Assembly (NCBI GenBank): GCA_947000775.1
Contig: CAMQGK010000144.1
Location: 9,706,001-9,770,000, forward strand
Length of the DNA: 64,000 nt
Direction: 5' to 3'
Source: Pterois miles
Lineage: Eukaryota > Chordata > Actinopteri > Perciformes > Scorpaenidae
Part shown: positions 1-12,122 of the stretch, piece by piece
How positions within the stretch are numbered: position 1 is the first letter of the stretch
Layout of the letters: each line of letters opens with the position of its first letter
The notes under the pieces: generated by a model
Told to the model about the DNA's origin: nothing
Database searches by the model: none
The model's input: the letters and a program-made list of their open reading frames with translations, nothing else
Program-made: the position numbers and the translations under genes

Positions 1-164
1 GGGCTGGACTCGGCTGGGCTTTCAAACCTAGAGATCCTGCTGATCCTAATGGGTTGTTGACACCCAAGAGATGATCCACAGTTAAAAGAAAATACGCTAG
101 AGTGTAATTACTGAGGGAGTCGATGAACAAATTTAATTAAGCATGAACAACAAGCAGCCAGACT

Positions 165-205
165 GTTGTGTGGAGCAAGGGGGGGGCCCCCTTGCTCCAC
201 ACAAC
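165..205. repeat. Perfect 19-bp hairpin with G-rich apex
   Basis: The arms at 165-183 and 187-205 are perfect reverse complements, starting GTTGTGTGGAGCAAGGGGG, with only GGG between them. No mismatch is visible over 19 bp and pairing stops abruptly at both ends. It could be a real cruciform-forming palindrome, a snap-back end, or an assembly or read fold-back artefact. The sequence alone cannot decide. Confidence 0.95.
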
Positions 206-2106
206 TGATATTGAGTTGGTGAAAGAAACACTTTGTTTGCAGAGTTAGACCTTAAATCACTCATTATTTGCCAGATGAAACCATATAAGAGAAGTAATTA
301 GTTTAAATAGTGCTCTTACTTAAAAATAGATTCCTGTTGTGGCTCTTGACCTGTTTTCAGGCTTCGCTGAAAGGTGTAATGTTTACATCCTAAGTGTGCT
401 ATAAAGGAAAAGCACTTCTGCATTGAATTCGGCTTACAGTTTCACTTGAATGCTTTGCGCTGGGTTTGTGTGTCATTGTGTAAGGAGCGGAGAAGGAAAT
501 CAAACGTACGCCGAAACAGATTCTCATAACCTTTGTGAGCTAGTGAAATAGCTGACACTGTATAATTATCCTATACATCTGTGGAGCCGACATATAAAAC
601 ATTTCCTATGATAAAAGTCACACGATGTACTCCTGAGTTTGAACCGGTGTTTGATTTAGGTGCAGGGAAAAATGTTTTCATAATCAGATATGGCTTTATG
701 CCTTGTTGAAAATGAATTACAGATCATTTATATTCAGCTTTTCAACCTCACCATGGGAATCATTTTAGATGTCCTTAAAGATAATTCTGCACACACACAC
801 ACAAACACAGCACCTTGCCTGGGTAATAATGCTTATCAAGCATATGTAATTGCAAGCCTAAACCAAATTTCTCTAGGTGAGTCTAATTGGTTTTGTCACT
901 TGTGAGCGATAGCTGACTAATGCTCTTCCATCAGTGCCGACAGTGTCACTCTAACCTACTCCAAGTCAAGACATGTTCTTGTGCTTAGCATTGCAAAAAA
1001 CAGAAGGCAAGATACCAAAGCAAATGGTCTCCTGTGTATTTTCAAAGGAAACAATATCTTAGTATGCATATTTTTCCCTGAAGCAATGTGTGTCCTCTGC
1101 TTGTTGTTTTTGTGACAGTTTGTGAAAATGTGAGAGGCGTAATCATGCTGCAGTGTGCTATTTTCTTTAAGGTTGGGTGAGTAAGAATTCAGAGCCGCTG
1201 CCAGACACTTAGTTCCAAATCCCCAAAACTTGGTAAAACAAAACCTTTTTGGATAGTTGAGGTCTTTGGTCCTTTTACAGCAAACGCACTGTCTTCTGTT
1301 TCATCTCTAATGCAAGAGGCAAATAGCCATTAATCATAGTTCACAGTGTCTTCCTGCATTGCATTTGAATGGGCTGCTGAGAGCATGCATGCATGAAATA
1401 GCTTTTGCTCAGACAGTATGTTATGTTACAGTATGTGTAAGGGTGTAAAGGTGAACACATGTTTCGAGTAGATTTAGGCAGACTGACAGACTGACATAAT
1501 AAAAAGACAAAAACATTATGTATTATATCTAAGGAAACAAAAACAACAACAAGAAGCAGAAATGAAAATATGAGAGCATGTAGAGCACAGGAATGTTCCC
1601 AGTAGTTCATTATTCCACACAGCCCAAGACGCTAATTTTTGTCATGATCCATTTCAAGGGAAATAATTATGCGGCTAATGCAATTTAATCCCTGCCACTG
1701 CATCCTCCTCTGAGAAAGAGGCACATGCCAGCCAACATGAAGTTAGGGCTGATGCCTCATTACATGCAAAGTGCATAACATTAATTGAGTTTAGAGGAAC
1801 AGAGAGCTATACCTAGAAGCAAATATAGCATAAAATTTGGGGCACATTTGATCCAAAGCAACTGGCATTACTGGTAGAACAAACCTTAATGAAAGTAGAC
1901 ATTCGTTCTGAGTTTCTCATGAGCTGTGCTTTGAAGCTGTATATTGCCTATAGATCTGTATAATAAATTATGTCTTTGTGGCTCAGTGGTTAAAGTTTGA
2001 CTTATGCAGTAACTCTACATAACTTTCTGTCTTGGGTATTGGTGGCTCCTGTGGTGAGCACTTGCATGGTCATTATACCAACCTACTGATTCTGGTGATC
2101 CCTGAG
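206..2106. other. Non-coding sequence, no gene recognised
   Basis: No coding region or familiar element is seen. There is a short (CA)7 tract at 790-803. Around 1655-1695 several TAAT/ATTA cores cluster in otherwise unique-looking sequence, which is compatible with a regulatory element but is not evidence for one. Confidence 0.6.
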
Positions 2107-2810
2107 CCCTTGGCCAGACCAGTCGCATCAGGAGTGTGTGGCGGCTGCAAGCACACGTTTTTTATTTCAGCGTCCATGTTAACAGGTTAGAGCTGCCACA
2201 CTGTCCGCATGAGACGCACGGCTCAGCTGCGTCTCTTCTAGAGATTCGCCGCCTCGCCTATTTTTGACACGAACCACGTGCGGTTCACGGCAGCAACAGA
2301 AAGTGGAAGTGAGCGTTTGAGTGCATATCAGCAACATATCCACAGTTTCAAAGTCTAGACATCTGGAGAATATGTTAGACAGTGAAGGTGATCTTCTGAC
2401 TGTATATTGACATCATACCAGCAACATTAATCCACTTTTGATGTCACGGACATGAAAAAGAAAAAATAACGATTTATTTTTAAATCAACACTTCCTGCTT
2501 TCATTTCAAAATGAAACCCCTTAAATGTTTTTTTTCCTGTAGGCAGAACTCCTTCGTTTGTTAACAGGAGGCTTTTATTCTGAAATATGTGCAGGATGAA
2601 ATGAATGAAATGGCCGTTGTGAAAGTCAAACTCTATGTAGAAAGAGCAACAGCAGCAGAAACGCCACAGAAACACAGCTGACATACAGCTAGTATGAACA
2701 TGAGACATGTGAATCAAACAATGCGTGTGAATCAAACAACACTGTGTTACCTTACAATCATAAGGTAACACAGTCGCCATGCGCTCCTCATGTGGCTGGC
2801 CTGGCCCAGG
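2107..2810. mobile_element. Family A inverted-repeat DNA element, copy 1
   Basis: The left end (CCCTTGGCCAGACCAGTCGC) and the right end (ending CTGGCCTGGCCCAGG) are imperfect inverted repeats of about 40 bp. The interior matches 14450-15190 closely, including ATTTCAAAATGAAACCCC and GCAGAAACACAGCTGACAT-type blocks. It has no transposase and is therefore non-autonomous. No clear target duplication was found, so the superfamily is unproven; hAT is my guess. It is shorter than copy 2 because it lacks about 130 bp of interior. Confidence 0.75.
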
Positions 2811-2894
2811 TTTGACTTTTCCTGTGAAACCCTGAAGTTGGCAGTTTGGCATTTTGAACAAGTTGCCATGGGTTATGGTTAGGGTTTCCACTTA

Positions 2895-3566
2895 TCCAGT
2901 CAAATATCTCAAAATCTACACGGTGGATTGGCACTAGAGCTGCAACTAACAATTATTTTCATTGCCAATTAATCTGTTGATTATTTTCTTGATTGATTGA
3001 TTAGCTGTTTGCTCTAAAATGTCAGAAAATGGTGAAAAATGTTGATCAGAGCTTCCTAAAGCCCAAGACGACATCCTCAAATATCCTGTTTTGTCCACAT
3101 CTCAAAAATCTTCAGTTTACTATCACACAGGAGTAAAGAAACCAGAAAATATTCACATTTTTTTTCCTTAAATAATGACTCAAACCGATTAACTGCTTAT
3201 CAAAATAGTTGGCAATAATCAATTCATCGTTGCCGCACTAATTGGCTCAAAATTTTCTACAAATGTTCATGTTTCTCAGATCATCAATACACTGATGACT
3301 CATTAGCACCACCATGAGGTTCACTTTTGGGATTTTGAGCCAAATGTTGTCACAGCGATTGAAATTTGGTACACACACTCATGTTTGATCAGATGATTTT
3401 TGGTGATTTGGTGACTTTTCCTTCAGCGCCATCATCAGATCAAAATTTCAGGTTTTGTGAAGACCTGCAAAGTAAATGTAATTCCCATCAGCATCAGCTT
3501 TACTTTGTGTTCCGTGCTACTTAGCCGATGCCAGACTAACATAACGATAATGAACACGCTAAACAT
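2895..3566 (+). repeat. Old dispersed repeat, split by a MITE
   Basis: Two pieces, 2895-2934 and 3241-3566, read as one repeat once the insertion at 2935-3240 is removed. Phrases such as ATTTGGTACACACACTCATG, GCGCCATCATCAGATCAAAA and GACCTGCAAA, followed by CCCATCAGC, belong to a repeat I recognise as very common in percomorph genomes. Related pieces in this window lie at 33300-33632 (same strand), 7257-7405 and 41119-41235 (opposite strand). It has no coding capacity and its element class is unknown to me. Confidence 0.7.
2935..3240 (+). mobile_element. hAT-type MITE with 8-bp target duplication
   Basis: The element begins TAGAGCTGCAACTAACAATT and ends CATCGTTGCCGCACTA, imperfect inverted repeats. 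The interior carries AAAATGTCAGAAAATGGTG and AAAGAAACCAGAAAATATTC, hallmarks of an abundant teleost hAT-derived MITE. It is flanked by ATTGGCAC (2927-2934) and ATTGGCTC (3241-3248), a 7/8 match, as expected for the 8-bp hAT duplication. It sits inside the older repeat at 2895-3566 and encodes nothing. An older relative is at 49565-50395. Confidence 0.88.
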
Positions 3567-5335
3567 CAGCAGGGCTCCAAACTAACTTTTTTATTGGTTG
3601 CATTGGTGCACCAGCACATAATTTAGGTGCACCCAAAATTTTTTACTGCGCATTTTGGCACTGCAATAACACATTTTAAGCATTTTGTTAGTTCCCATAG
3701 GCCTACACTGCGGATGTCACAGTACCAAAAATGTAGTGGTCGATACCAATACCAGTGAAATTCCATGAATCTTGATACCATGTAAAAAAAAAATAATAAT
3801 AATAAATAAATAATAAATCTAATGTTCTTCAACATTATTACAATTTGCCTACCTGTTTTTGTTAGGAAGTTAAACAGGTCATAATTCCCTCTCTATTATC
3901 TATTTTATATTGCAGTGAAAGCATCTCCTTCAAACTGGATTTCTCAAGTTTCTAGTCAAAAACTACATTTTACAAGATGACAATTGAACATGTCGCACAT
4001 CAACGATAGAATTTGCCTTTGCCCAGTACTCATCTTAGAGCTTGAATGCATCATAACTTTAAATCAGTGGCACTTCCTGTTAAGCTCATCCTGCTGATTT
4101 CAACACTGCATTGTCGTTCACAATGTACCATTATCGGGGAAAAATAGGATGGGTCACCTGGACATGTCGATAGTAAGCAGTCTACCTATGTCAATGTCAG
4201 GTATCCACATTTACATGTTACGTTGGTATCAGAGAGATCAGCAGATCAGCTGCTAGGCGATCATCGGAGCAGAGAACGATCCAGCTATACTACACGAGAA
4301 GTTGTCCTTCATGGGGAAAATCAATTTGCAAGGTAAATAATCAATTGTATTGATATTAAGAATTTGCACCTTGTATTTAGGCATGACAAATGTTACATGG
4401 ATGTATTTCTTAGCACTTTTATTAGAAAAAAAATGTGAAGTTACTCTGGTTCATTCTTCTTGTGTATAACATCATAGACATGCACCAACTTGCCAGCTTG
4501 ACCTGCTCTGCAGTGCAAACATGCATGTAGTTCTCTTAATACATCACGCTGCAGATGAACGGCACCCTTTGCCGGTACTCCTCGCTCTCTCACCCGGTAG
4601 CGGCATGGTGGGAGATGGCCGCCGGTCTGCATGACGGTCTGCATAGTTTAGGGCCATTACATGACGAGGTGTTGTCAGTTCACTTGACGAGGGCGGCTTC
4701 ACCCACGTGGGTAATTGTTTTTTATTCAGAGAAAATGACCTTTTACCTGTTATGATATTAATGTTTATGCAGCATCATCCTCACATATCCAGCCGGAAAG
4801 CAGACAGTCCGTGAGGCAAATTATCAATGGAAAGTGCCAAGGCAAAGTAAAAAAACAAAACAGAAATTCAAATAATGTTAGTCTAACATAGTTTTAAAAT
4901 GTTTTTCACATTTTCCCCAAATGAACACTGTAAACAGACTGTTTGATTGGTATAAAAAAATTATTATTTCTTGTTTAATTTTGCACCGGCTGGTATCTTG
5001 AGAACTTAACGAGCAGGTTCTACACTTATTATTTTCAAATGAAAGGTGTATGTATTTGCCATTAATCATTGTGCTTACTTGTTTATATCTATAATTAATT
5101 TATCTCTGATTCCCCTACGAGAAAAAATTGAGAAATCCTGACCTGCACTGTCCAGTATTCAGCTATGTATTTCACACTGATTGAATTCATTGCAAAAAAA
5201 AAAAAAAGTTACTCCAATTTGTTAAATCGTATTGTATCACTCTAGATGAGCGAAATATTGCCCTTGAATCATATTGGAACCATGAAAAGTGGTACGTATC
5301 ATATCATTGTAAAAGCGTATCGTTACACATAGTAA
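3567..5335. mobile_element. Probable composite of hAT-like fragments
   Basis: At 3567 the old repeat breaks off at GGGCTCCAAACTAAC, which resembles the 5' end of a fish DNA element. A second start-like phrase, ATGTCACAGTACCAAAAAT, is at 3713. Near 5305-5325 the phrase GCGTATCGTTACAC resembles the terminal inverted repeat of hAT elements beginning AGGGGTGTAACGATAC. The interior (4000-5200) has no recognisable protein. The limits and the number of elements are uncertain. Poly-A and (AAT)n tracts lie at 3785-3815 and 5194-5207. Confidence 0.35.
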
Positions 5336-7018
5336 CATGATTTTACTGCGGCGTCATACTCTTTGCTCCACTGTATCGTATTGTGACTCAGACTCAGAGT
5401 TGGCAGACGTTACCTCTTGATATATTTTAATACATACTGTGTTAACCTTTTCAAAACGATGTTTATACAGATGATAAAATGCACCTTTAAACTCCCATAG
5501 CAGAAGCACACGATGTGCTCCTCACTTCCCGACTCTAATGTTGGGGTATGATTCACTCGTCTCTTTGAAACGTATTTACTTCAAGGCTTGGACTCTTTAT
5601 CCTTCCCTTCATACTCACTCCCATTTATCCATTTCAGCCTCTGATCAAAACTGCTGCCTTTTTTGGCTCTAATATCACCCTCTAACCCCTCCATGAAAAA
5701 TGAATACCATTATGCAGTTTCAGAATATCATGGGTAATTGCTTTTTGAAAGCTGCCCCTACTTTCTTTCTGTTGTTGATAAACATGTAATGGGCTTATTT
5801 TTTTTAAAAACCACATGACCTAAGCCGTGTGACCTTCAGCTGTTGCTTTGCATAGCTGACTAGGGCAGAGAGATCCCTGTAGACCCCATTTAGGCCTCAG
5901 GAGTGCCAGCTGCACACTGGCAAAGAATCAGTCCTACCAGGAAACTGAGCTCAGAGAGCAGATGTATCAGTTTGTGGTCGTGTTCGCTCTGCATGTGTGT
6001 GGGTCCGACCCGTGCGTGCATGTACCTAGAGATGGTGGTGGAGGCTGGAAGGAGCAGCGAGCGTTGCTGGGTTACTAATATTATTCCCCTCTCAATTTGC
6101 TGCTTTTGCACGTTCATTACCACTGCAATTATACCGTTGGTGTGTATAGGAAGCATGGGTAAATGAATTAGGCAGGAGCATGTTTTCGAGTGGGAGTGGA
6201 TACGGGAAAGTGGAGCAGTCTCTAAACCTTTTAATGAGGGAGAAATTTTGCTGAAGACAGGGCTCTGTTAATAGAGTTTGAACTTGATTACAGGATAGCA
6301 GACACACATGCAGTAGTGTCCTTGTCCTCTGAATCCTACTCTATTTACAGTATTTATCATTAATGCATTGCTGAATACCATCTGCGTAAGCTTGAGTCAC
6401 ATTATCTAACATGGCTAATGATGTTAATCCTTAAAATTATATCACAGTCAATTTGTTCGGCAGAAGACTCAATGTATGTTCAGGATGGCTTGCTGCACCT
6501 GTTGATAGACGACAAGTCAGACTCTTGGTTGGTGGTTGTATGCGATTGTATTTTAGAAAGGGGAGACAGTGAGGGAGAGAGAGGCTTTTATGTGAAATTG
6601 AATCAGCCACACGGGTGGGAGGAAAAGCAATTAATGACCTTTTTTTTTGTTTTTGAAGTTAGAAGTTGGAATGAGGTTAAAAGTTTGCATGTTATCTCTC
6701 AGTTAATTACCGTCGATGGACAGACTTTGAACATGAGCGGTTTTGTCGTTGCGTAAGCTTGAAAGTCATTCACGTTATCGTTTCGACCAAGGAGTCTCAT
6801 CAGTCAAACATGTATTTCAACCATTTTAAACCGTGCTTTGGTTTGCTTCATTGAGCACATACAGTTTGTGCTCATACCTTTTTGGTCATAATTTCTCCTT
6901 TGATAACATGACTAAACTGTAAAAAATGAGGGACAACTTTCTGAAGTCGATTTTGAAGCTCAACAGCCTGAGTGAGTCTCAAGTCTTTCAATGTTACGGT
7001 CTTTTTTTAGTATGAAAT
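5336..7018. other. Non-coding sequence, nothing recognised
   Basis: No motif, repeat pair or gene stands out. Open frames here, up to about 110 codons, show no familiar domain and no support from codon pattern or splice context. Confidence 0.6.
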
Positions 7019-7405
7019 TTCCTCTTTGTGATGCTATACTAAAGGGATGGACCGTTTCACAAAATTCACGTTTCGCTTGAGGTTTTTTTGCGCATGCCTT
7101 TTTTGACTGAAATCTGTGAGTCTGTTCCCCATTTCTAGTGTGACAATAAATGGGAACCTAACTCAACATGGAAAGCACACAATAGGTCTCATATTTCAAA
7201 TGAACCGAACCGTGACTACCAAACTGATATTTTTTATTTGAACCGGTCCATCCCTACTATGCTAACATGATGATTTTGCTAATTGTCACTTAATCCTGAG
7301 GCTGATGAGAATGTCACTAGCATTGCAGGCATTTGGTTGCAAACCACATTATTGAATAAATACAAATTTGGACCAGAGGAGTCAGGGGATCCCTATACTC
7401 TGAGG
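7019..7405 (-). repeat. Old dispersed repeat (reverse), split by a MITE
   Basis: 7257-7405 read on the minus strand matches the family at 2895-3566 and 33300-33632. For example, the complement of AGAATGTCACTAGCATTGCA corresponds to TGCAAAACTAATGACATT at 33540-33557. The left flank at 7019-7041 continues the same repeat, which is interrupted by the element at 7042-7256. Confidence 0.6.
7042..7256. mobile_element. 215-bp hAT-type MITE
   Basis: The ends AAGGGATGGACCG and CGGTCCATCCCTA are inverted repeats with a single terminal mismatch. It is flanked by CTATACTA (7034-7041) and CTATGCTA (7257-7264), a 7/8 match typical of an 8-bp hAT duplication. It is non-coding. A diverged partial relative lies at 34881-34970. 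Confidence 0.85.
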
Positions 7406-9686
7406 GCTTACACAACAAATGACCCTGAGATGACACCTGAGCAGTGCTGCCTTAACATTTGAAAATTTGAATCACCTAATGAAAATGTGTTTTTGGAAGA
7501 AGTTGAATGGAAATACAGGTTCACATCGCAGGCTATCGTGGGCTGAAACAAAAAAAAATCCAAATTCAGAATCAAAAAAGAGTCAATACCATAAGATTTT
7601 ATTGAAGAAAAATGATGGTCATGTTATTATTACATGTAAAAAGAACTGAAATACCAATGGATTTAAATATCAATGTAATAATTATTAATACATGCACAAA
7701 GTTAATAACACACAGAGGCCCTTTGCCATAAAGCTGTGGGAGGAAAACAAATGAACTAACGTCATGGTTCTGGGTTTTTGGTGGAATAAGAGCAGATAAG
7801 TCTGAAGGTTTAGTCCTCCTTCTATTAATTTCACTGGATACAAAAAGATGTGTGAGGATGTTTGCTTCATCCTCTAATCCAAATTAATGAGGTTTTTCTT
7901 TTATGAATTTTATGAAAGCCCGTGGCTGCAGATGGGGAAATAGACCAAATGATACTCTTGACTATTTACTATTATCTCTATCGTGTGTTTGTACGATTTG
8001 TAAGTGTTCATTTATCAAAGGTTATCTCTTCCTGTGACCAATGTAGCGAGATAAATTTAGGAGAAAAGGGGAAGCAAAAATCCTATTACAAGAATTAATT
8101 GTGAGTTTTCTGGAGGAGGACATCTGAGTGCTTGACGCAAAACTCTGCGTATGTGTGTGTGTGTGTGTGTGAGAGAGAGAGGTGATGGCGTGAATGCTGA
8201 CTGTCACTGTATCTTAAGTGTCATTTTCCATGTTTTCTCTCAGTTGGTTCCCTTCCAGCAGAGTTGTAGTGTCTCTGTCAGGATGAAATGGACTGTCACA
8301 AGCTGTTCAGTGATACAACTTGCGTTAATTTGGGTCCAGGACAATGTCTCGGGCCATCATAAGGATACACATTCATAGGGGAGTTGCATATTTTTCTTGC
8401 TGCTGCTCACTTAGCATGTAGAGGTAGGTGAAAAAAACCAATTTTGTTAATGCCTACAAAATATTCTATACATTAAAATGTTCAGGCACTGTATATCTCA
8501 CCCAGATATCACTGAGTGTGCTGGGAGTTATTGTGCAAGCACAGTGTTCATTTGTGTATTGATTTATTTCGGTGTGTCTTATCTGCATTCATATTCCACC
8601 GCTGTCAATGAACAGGAACATTTGCTTTAGCATGCACTGAAACCACCTCGGGGCTGTTGTGATTAATGTATCCCACTTAGCTAGGGTGCAGCCACACTCA
8701 CTAGACATGCTATTTGAGAGGCGCAATCATATCATTCAAATTCATGTCTTCGTTTACTAATACATCATATGAACGTGCTCCATTATAGCTTCTTTGGGAC
8801 TGCAGCTATCCATTTGAGCCAGGGTTAAGAGGTTTCATAATAAATACAGACCTGTGAAAGTTGGCAGTCTAACACACTGGGTGTGGTGATGGCGGTGCAG
8901 ACAATGGAGGTGGAACGAAGCACTTTTCCCGCGTGAGTTTGATGGCATGCATCATTGAAGATGACAAAATGTAAAAATTGTTTAGAGGACCTTATTAAAT
9001 ATGTATGAAACTGGGTTTTCAAGGAGGGCATAGACAGCGAAATCCATCATCGCATTGTAAAATGCAGAAATACTATTAAAGTATGAATATTTAGTGTCTT
9101 TTTTTCCCCCCCTGCTGCTGTGCAGAGGGCTACAGACAAGAGAACACTGAAAACACCATTTTAATATTACATGTGACTTCCAAAGCAAAGTTATTTTTCT
9201 TCTTTTTGTTTGAATACATTAATTGTAATCACTATTCCCTGATCCGGAGCGTTTCACTGTCTTGTGGAGCCAAATAGCTTCTAGATAAACAGATTGCCAT
9301 AATACCTCCACTCGTGGTGCAAACACTTGATGATACCATGTGAGAACTCGTCAACAAACAGGAGCAAAATTGACATTGGAACAGAGTGGGAACAATAGTG
9401 TTTACAACCACTCAATTAGAGAGATTAGACAACCTCTCCAAGGTCACCAAAACAAAGGCACGTTCATGTAGTATAATCCCTCTAAGTCAGCTATTAATTA
9501 CTTCATGAATGTCTGAGGACTAAAGGGCATTGTCATGGGCCATGGCTCATGGAAATGTCATTAGGGTTGTAGCAAAAATGTACCAAACCTTTCTCTCAAA
9601 TCCATCACCAGATCAAGAGTCTGAAACCGCATCCTGCCAGCTTACTGTGCTGCACCACTCATCCTATTAACTTCTTTACTTCCTGA
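7406..9686. other. Non-coding sequence, nothing recognised but a microsatellite
   Basis: Apart from the compound microsatellite at 8149-8181, I see no repeats shared with the rest of the window and no gene. Confidence 0.6.
8149..8181 (+). repeat. Compound (TG)n(AG)n microsatellite
   Basis: About ten TG units pass directly into about five AG units. The same order of motifs recurs at 23852-23962 and 48976-49075. Confidence 0.95.
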
Positions 9687-10978
9687 TTAACCCCTTAATG
9701 TCCCACCCTCTTTTTTTAGAGGGGTGGGGTGGGGGACAGATAAAAAGTCAGCAGTAGATGTCACATAGAGGTGGTGTACATCATCTGAAAGCTGGGAACC
9801 TGAAGATTAATGTGAGGTTTGCTCAGCACTGTCAAGTCCTTCTCGTCATTAATAATAAAAAATGATAGATAAATTAATTAAACTATATTGTGAAAGTCTA
9901 TTAGTACTTACAACAGTATGATAGAAGTACATGTTGGACATTCCCATCCTCTATTATGTCAAGTTTTGGGTGGATACCATTTGTTACATAGATTTGATGT
10001 TAAATATAACTTTTTTTTTTTTTTTTTTTTTTTACCATTTGAGACTTGATAAAAATGATCAATAATGACTCCAAAATACTACATTAAGACACCAAGACCT
10101 TGAGGAACACCATAGGAAAGACATGCTGTGAATTGGTTTCAAAAACTTTTGACATTTTGAGATTTCTGCAAGAACTGCATTTTGTGGTGGTAAAGTTTCC
10201 TGAGGCTGTGATAGAGATGTTAATAATTAACCTTTTAACCGATAACCAACATTAAGCCTTTTAACCAATTAATGCTGTTGGTTAAAGGGTTAAAAGAAGT
10301 ACTAATAATAATTCAAAAGCTGAGAAAAATACAGAGCAGCAGCCGATGCAGATACAGGAAGTTGGCTCAGGACTTCCAGACCTCCGCTAAGGAGTTGTAG
10401 CTTCGTAGCATTTATTCACCGACAAATAAATTGAACACACACTGTCTGCTACAGCTACATTCACCGCCACCAACAAACCCACACTCGCCACCGGGCAGCT
10501 AGCAGCTGCTAACATAGCACAAAGACTCAGTGTTTGTCGGACAATTGCTGTTGTCAATTTGGGCAGACACACAGCTGACAACCTGCTAAACTAAACTAAA
10601 TGTGCGGTGGAGACTTTTACTGGGAAAGTGGCTGCATGTCCGCGACACTACACGCAGCACCGTGGTTGCTAACTCTCCCGGACAATGAACTGGAGACAGT
10701 GAACGCAGCACCATGGCTGCTACAGTAACTCTCCTGGCGGTTAAGTGTTGACTCAGTTGTCTGTTGTGCTCATATACTGCAGCACAAATCTTGTCGGTTA
10801 ACAGTTAATAATCGATTAACGAGGGTCAGTTATAGGTTAAGAATTTTTTTCAAAATTAGCATCCTGAGGCATATCTGAGGCTATTATCCTAACATCTTCA
10901 CACATGAATACAATTTGGCTCATTGGATCCACAAGAACCTCTAAAAGACAGAATAGCGGCCGGATTTTAAGGGGTTAA
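9687..10978. mobile_element. piggyBac-like non-autonomous element (TTAA flanks)
   Basis: TTAA at 9687-9690 is followed by CCCCTTAATG. At the right end GGATTTTAAGGGG is followed by TTAA at 10975-10978. The perfect terminal inverted repeat is 8 bp (CCCCTTAA). TTAA target sites plus C-rich ends are the piggyBac signature. A T24 tract lies at 10010-10033. A family B element is nested at 10212-10830, so the original element was about 0.66 kb and non-coding. A fragment of the same family is at 54967-55110, sharing ACACATGAATAC and GGATCCACAAG. Confidence 0.72.
10212..10830 (+). mobile_element. Family B hAT-type element, copy 1 (nested)
   Basis: It starts TAGAGATGTTAATAATTAACC. Near the right end GTTAATAATCGATTAACGAG is roughly the reverse complement of the left end. 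The interior shares GCATTTATTCACCGACAAAT, AAACTAAACTAAATGTG and GTGGCTGCATGTC with 45300-45778. The left end matches 19240-19475. Transposase is absent. A clean target duplication was not found. It lies inside the piggyBac-like element and is therefore younger than it. Confidence 0.7.
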
Positions 10979-11978
10979 CACCAGTTTTATTGATTTTAAT
11001 GAAGGTTTTTTTATGTAGAGTTACACCACATTCTTTACCGATCAAGGCTATACTAGAATCATTTGCTTTACAGAAGCACTGGTACATCACCTGGCACAAT
11101 GACACTGTTGTGAAGCGTAGCTGTAGTGCATCTCTGCTGTGAGCCTGCCAACACGCTGCGTTGTTGTGAGTGTGGAGCCCACACTGTTACGCAGCCTGGC
11201 TGTCTTTGGGTTATGTGAGTAGGTATGGGGGCGTATTTGCAGGGAAGAGAGAGAAAATGAGAGATAGGAGCCACAGCCAGAGAGCGTCCCTGAGTGATGC
11301 TGCTCTGCTCCCAGCAGCACCCTGTCAACTCCAAATGAGAAATTTCAGACATCCAGTGAGGTAGCTCTTGAAAGTGGAAATGTTTTCCCACTACTGCTGT
11401 GTCCTCTTTTTTTTTTTTTTTTTTGGGACAATAACTTTAAAAGTTAGTTGGCTGACCTTCAAAGTGGAGGAAAGGTAATGGATTCCATTCATCTCAAGGC
11501 ATGTGTTAAGTTGATTGGTAGATGAAACAGTGCGAGAATACGTGCTGTTTCAAGATGAAATACGCTAGGTTGGCAACCTGTCAATTGACTTATGCGCTTT
11601 TCCTTTGAACCGTGGCCGGTATCTCATCTGAGAATTAATACCTAACATTTGTTAATGTGGAAAGATACATGTGGATACAAAACGGATCATGGTCCGGGAA
11701 TGTCTGAATTAATGATACGATAACGGCCAACACCAAAGGCTCTTTGTTGATGCTTCTTGTCAAAAAAGACCTCAAAGCCTGACCACTTGTGCATGAGAAG
11801 TGAACTGCATCTGTGTGTGAATACCCCTTAGTCATAGTTCATTATCAAAGGGCTCCTACATAATATAGAATAAGAAATGAAAGTGATAAAAGGGGAAAAA
11901 TGCCCCCCAACCTTAGACATCACTGACCAAGAATAACCTCCCATGAAAGACAGTATTAAGGTGAAGATGTCTAAAGCC
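10979..11978. other. Non-coding sequence, nothing recognised
   Basis: No gene or repeat was recognised beyond a poly-T tract at about 11408-11424. Overlapping open frames on both strands at 11068-11391 have no familiar domain. Confidence 0.6.
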
Positions 11979-12122
11979 TTAAGGCCCTTACACTCTGGGG
12001 GTTGAAATAAATGACATGACATTGTGAAATACTCACTTGTGAATATTATAGGCCTAGGGCTTTTATTGTGAAATGTAAGAACAGAAGGAGTGGATTTGGT
12101 CTGTGCTACCTTTGTCAAGATT
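11979..12122 (+). mobile_element. Family C element, partial copy 1
   Basis: It begins near AAGGCCCTTACAC and shares GGAGTGGATTTGGTCTGTGC (with GATCTGG in the partner) and CCTTTGTCAAGATTGAA-type sequence with 41236-41373. Only the left part is recognisable here. The fuller copy has inverted ends. Confidence 0.65.

Noticed and set aside
1982..2010. A tRNA-like A box (GGCTCAGTGGTTAAAG)
   Set aside because: No B box at a suitable distance and no SINE body follows.
8022..8378. Open frames with runs of His-Thr or Cys-Val
   Set aside because: These come from reading the (TG)n/(CA)n tracts and recur at 22023, 23794 and 48898 for the same reason.
11068..11391. Overlapping open frames on both strands, possibly an exon
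   Set aside because: No recognisable domain and no consistent splice sites. Mutual overlap suggests a locally GC-balanced stretch rather than a gene.
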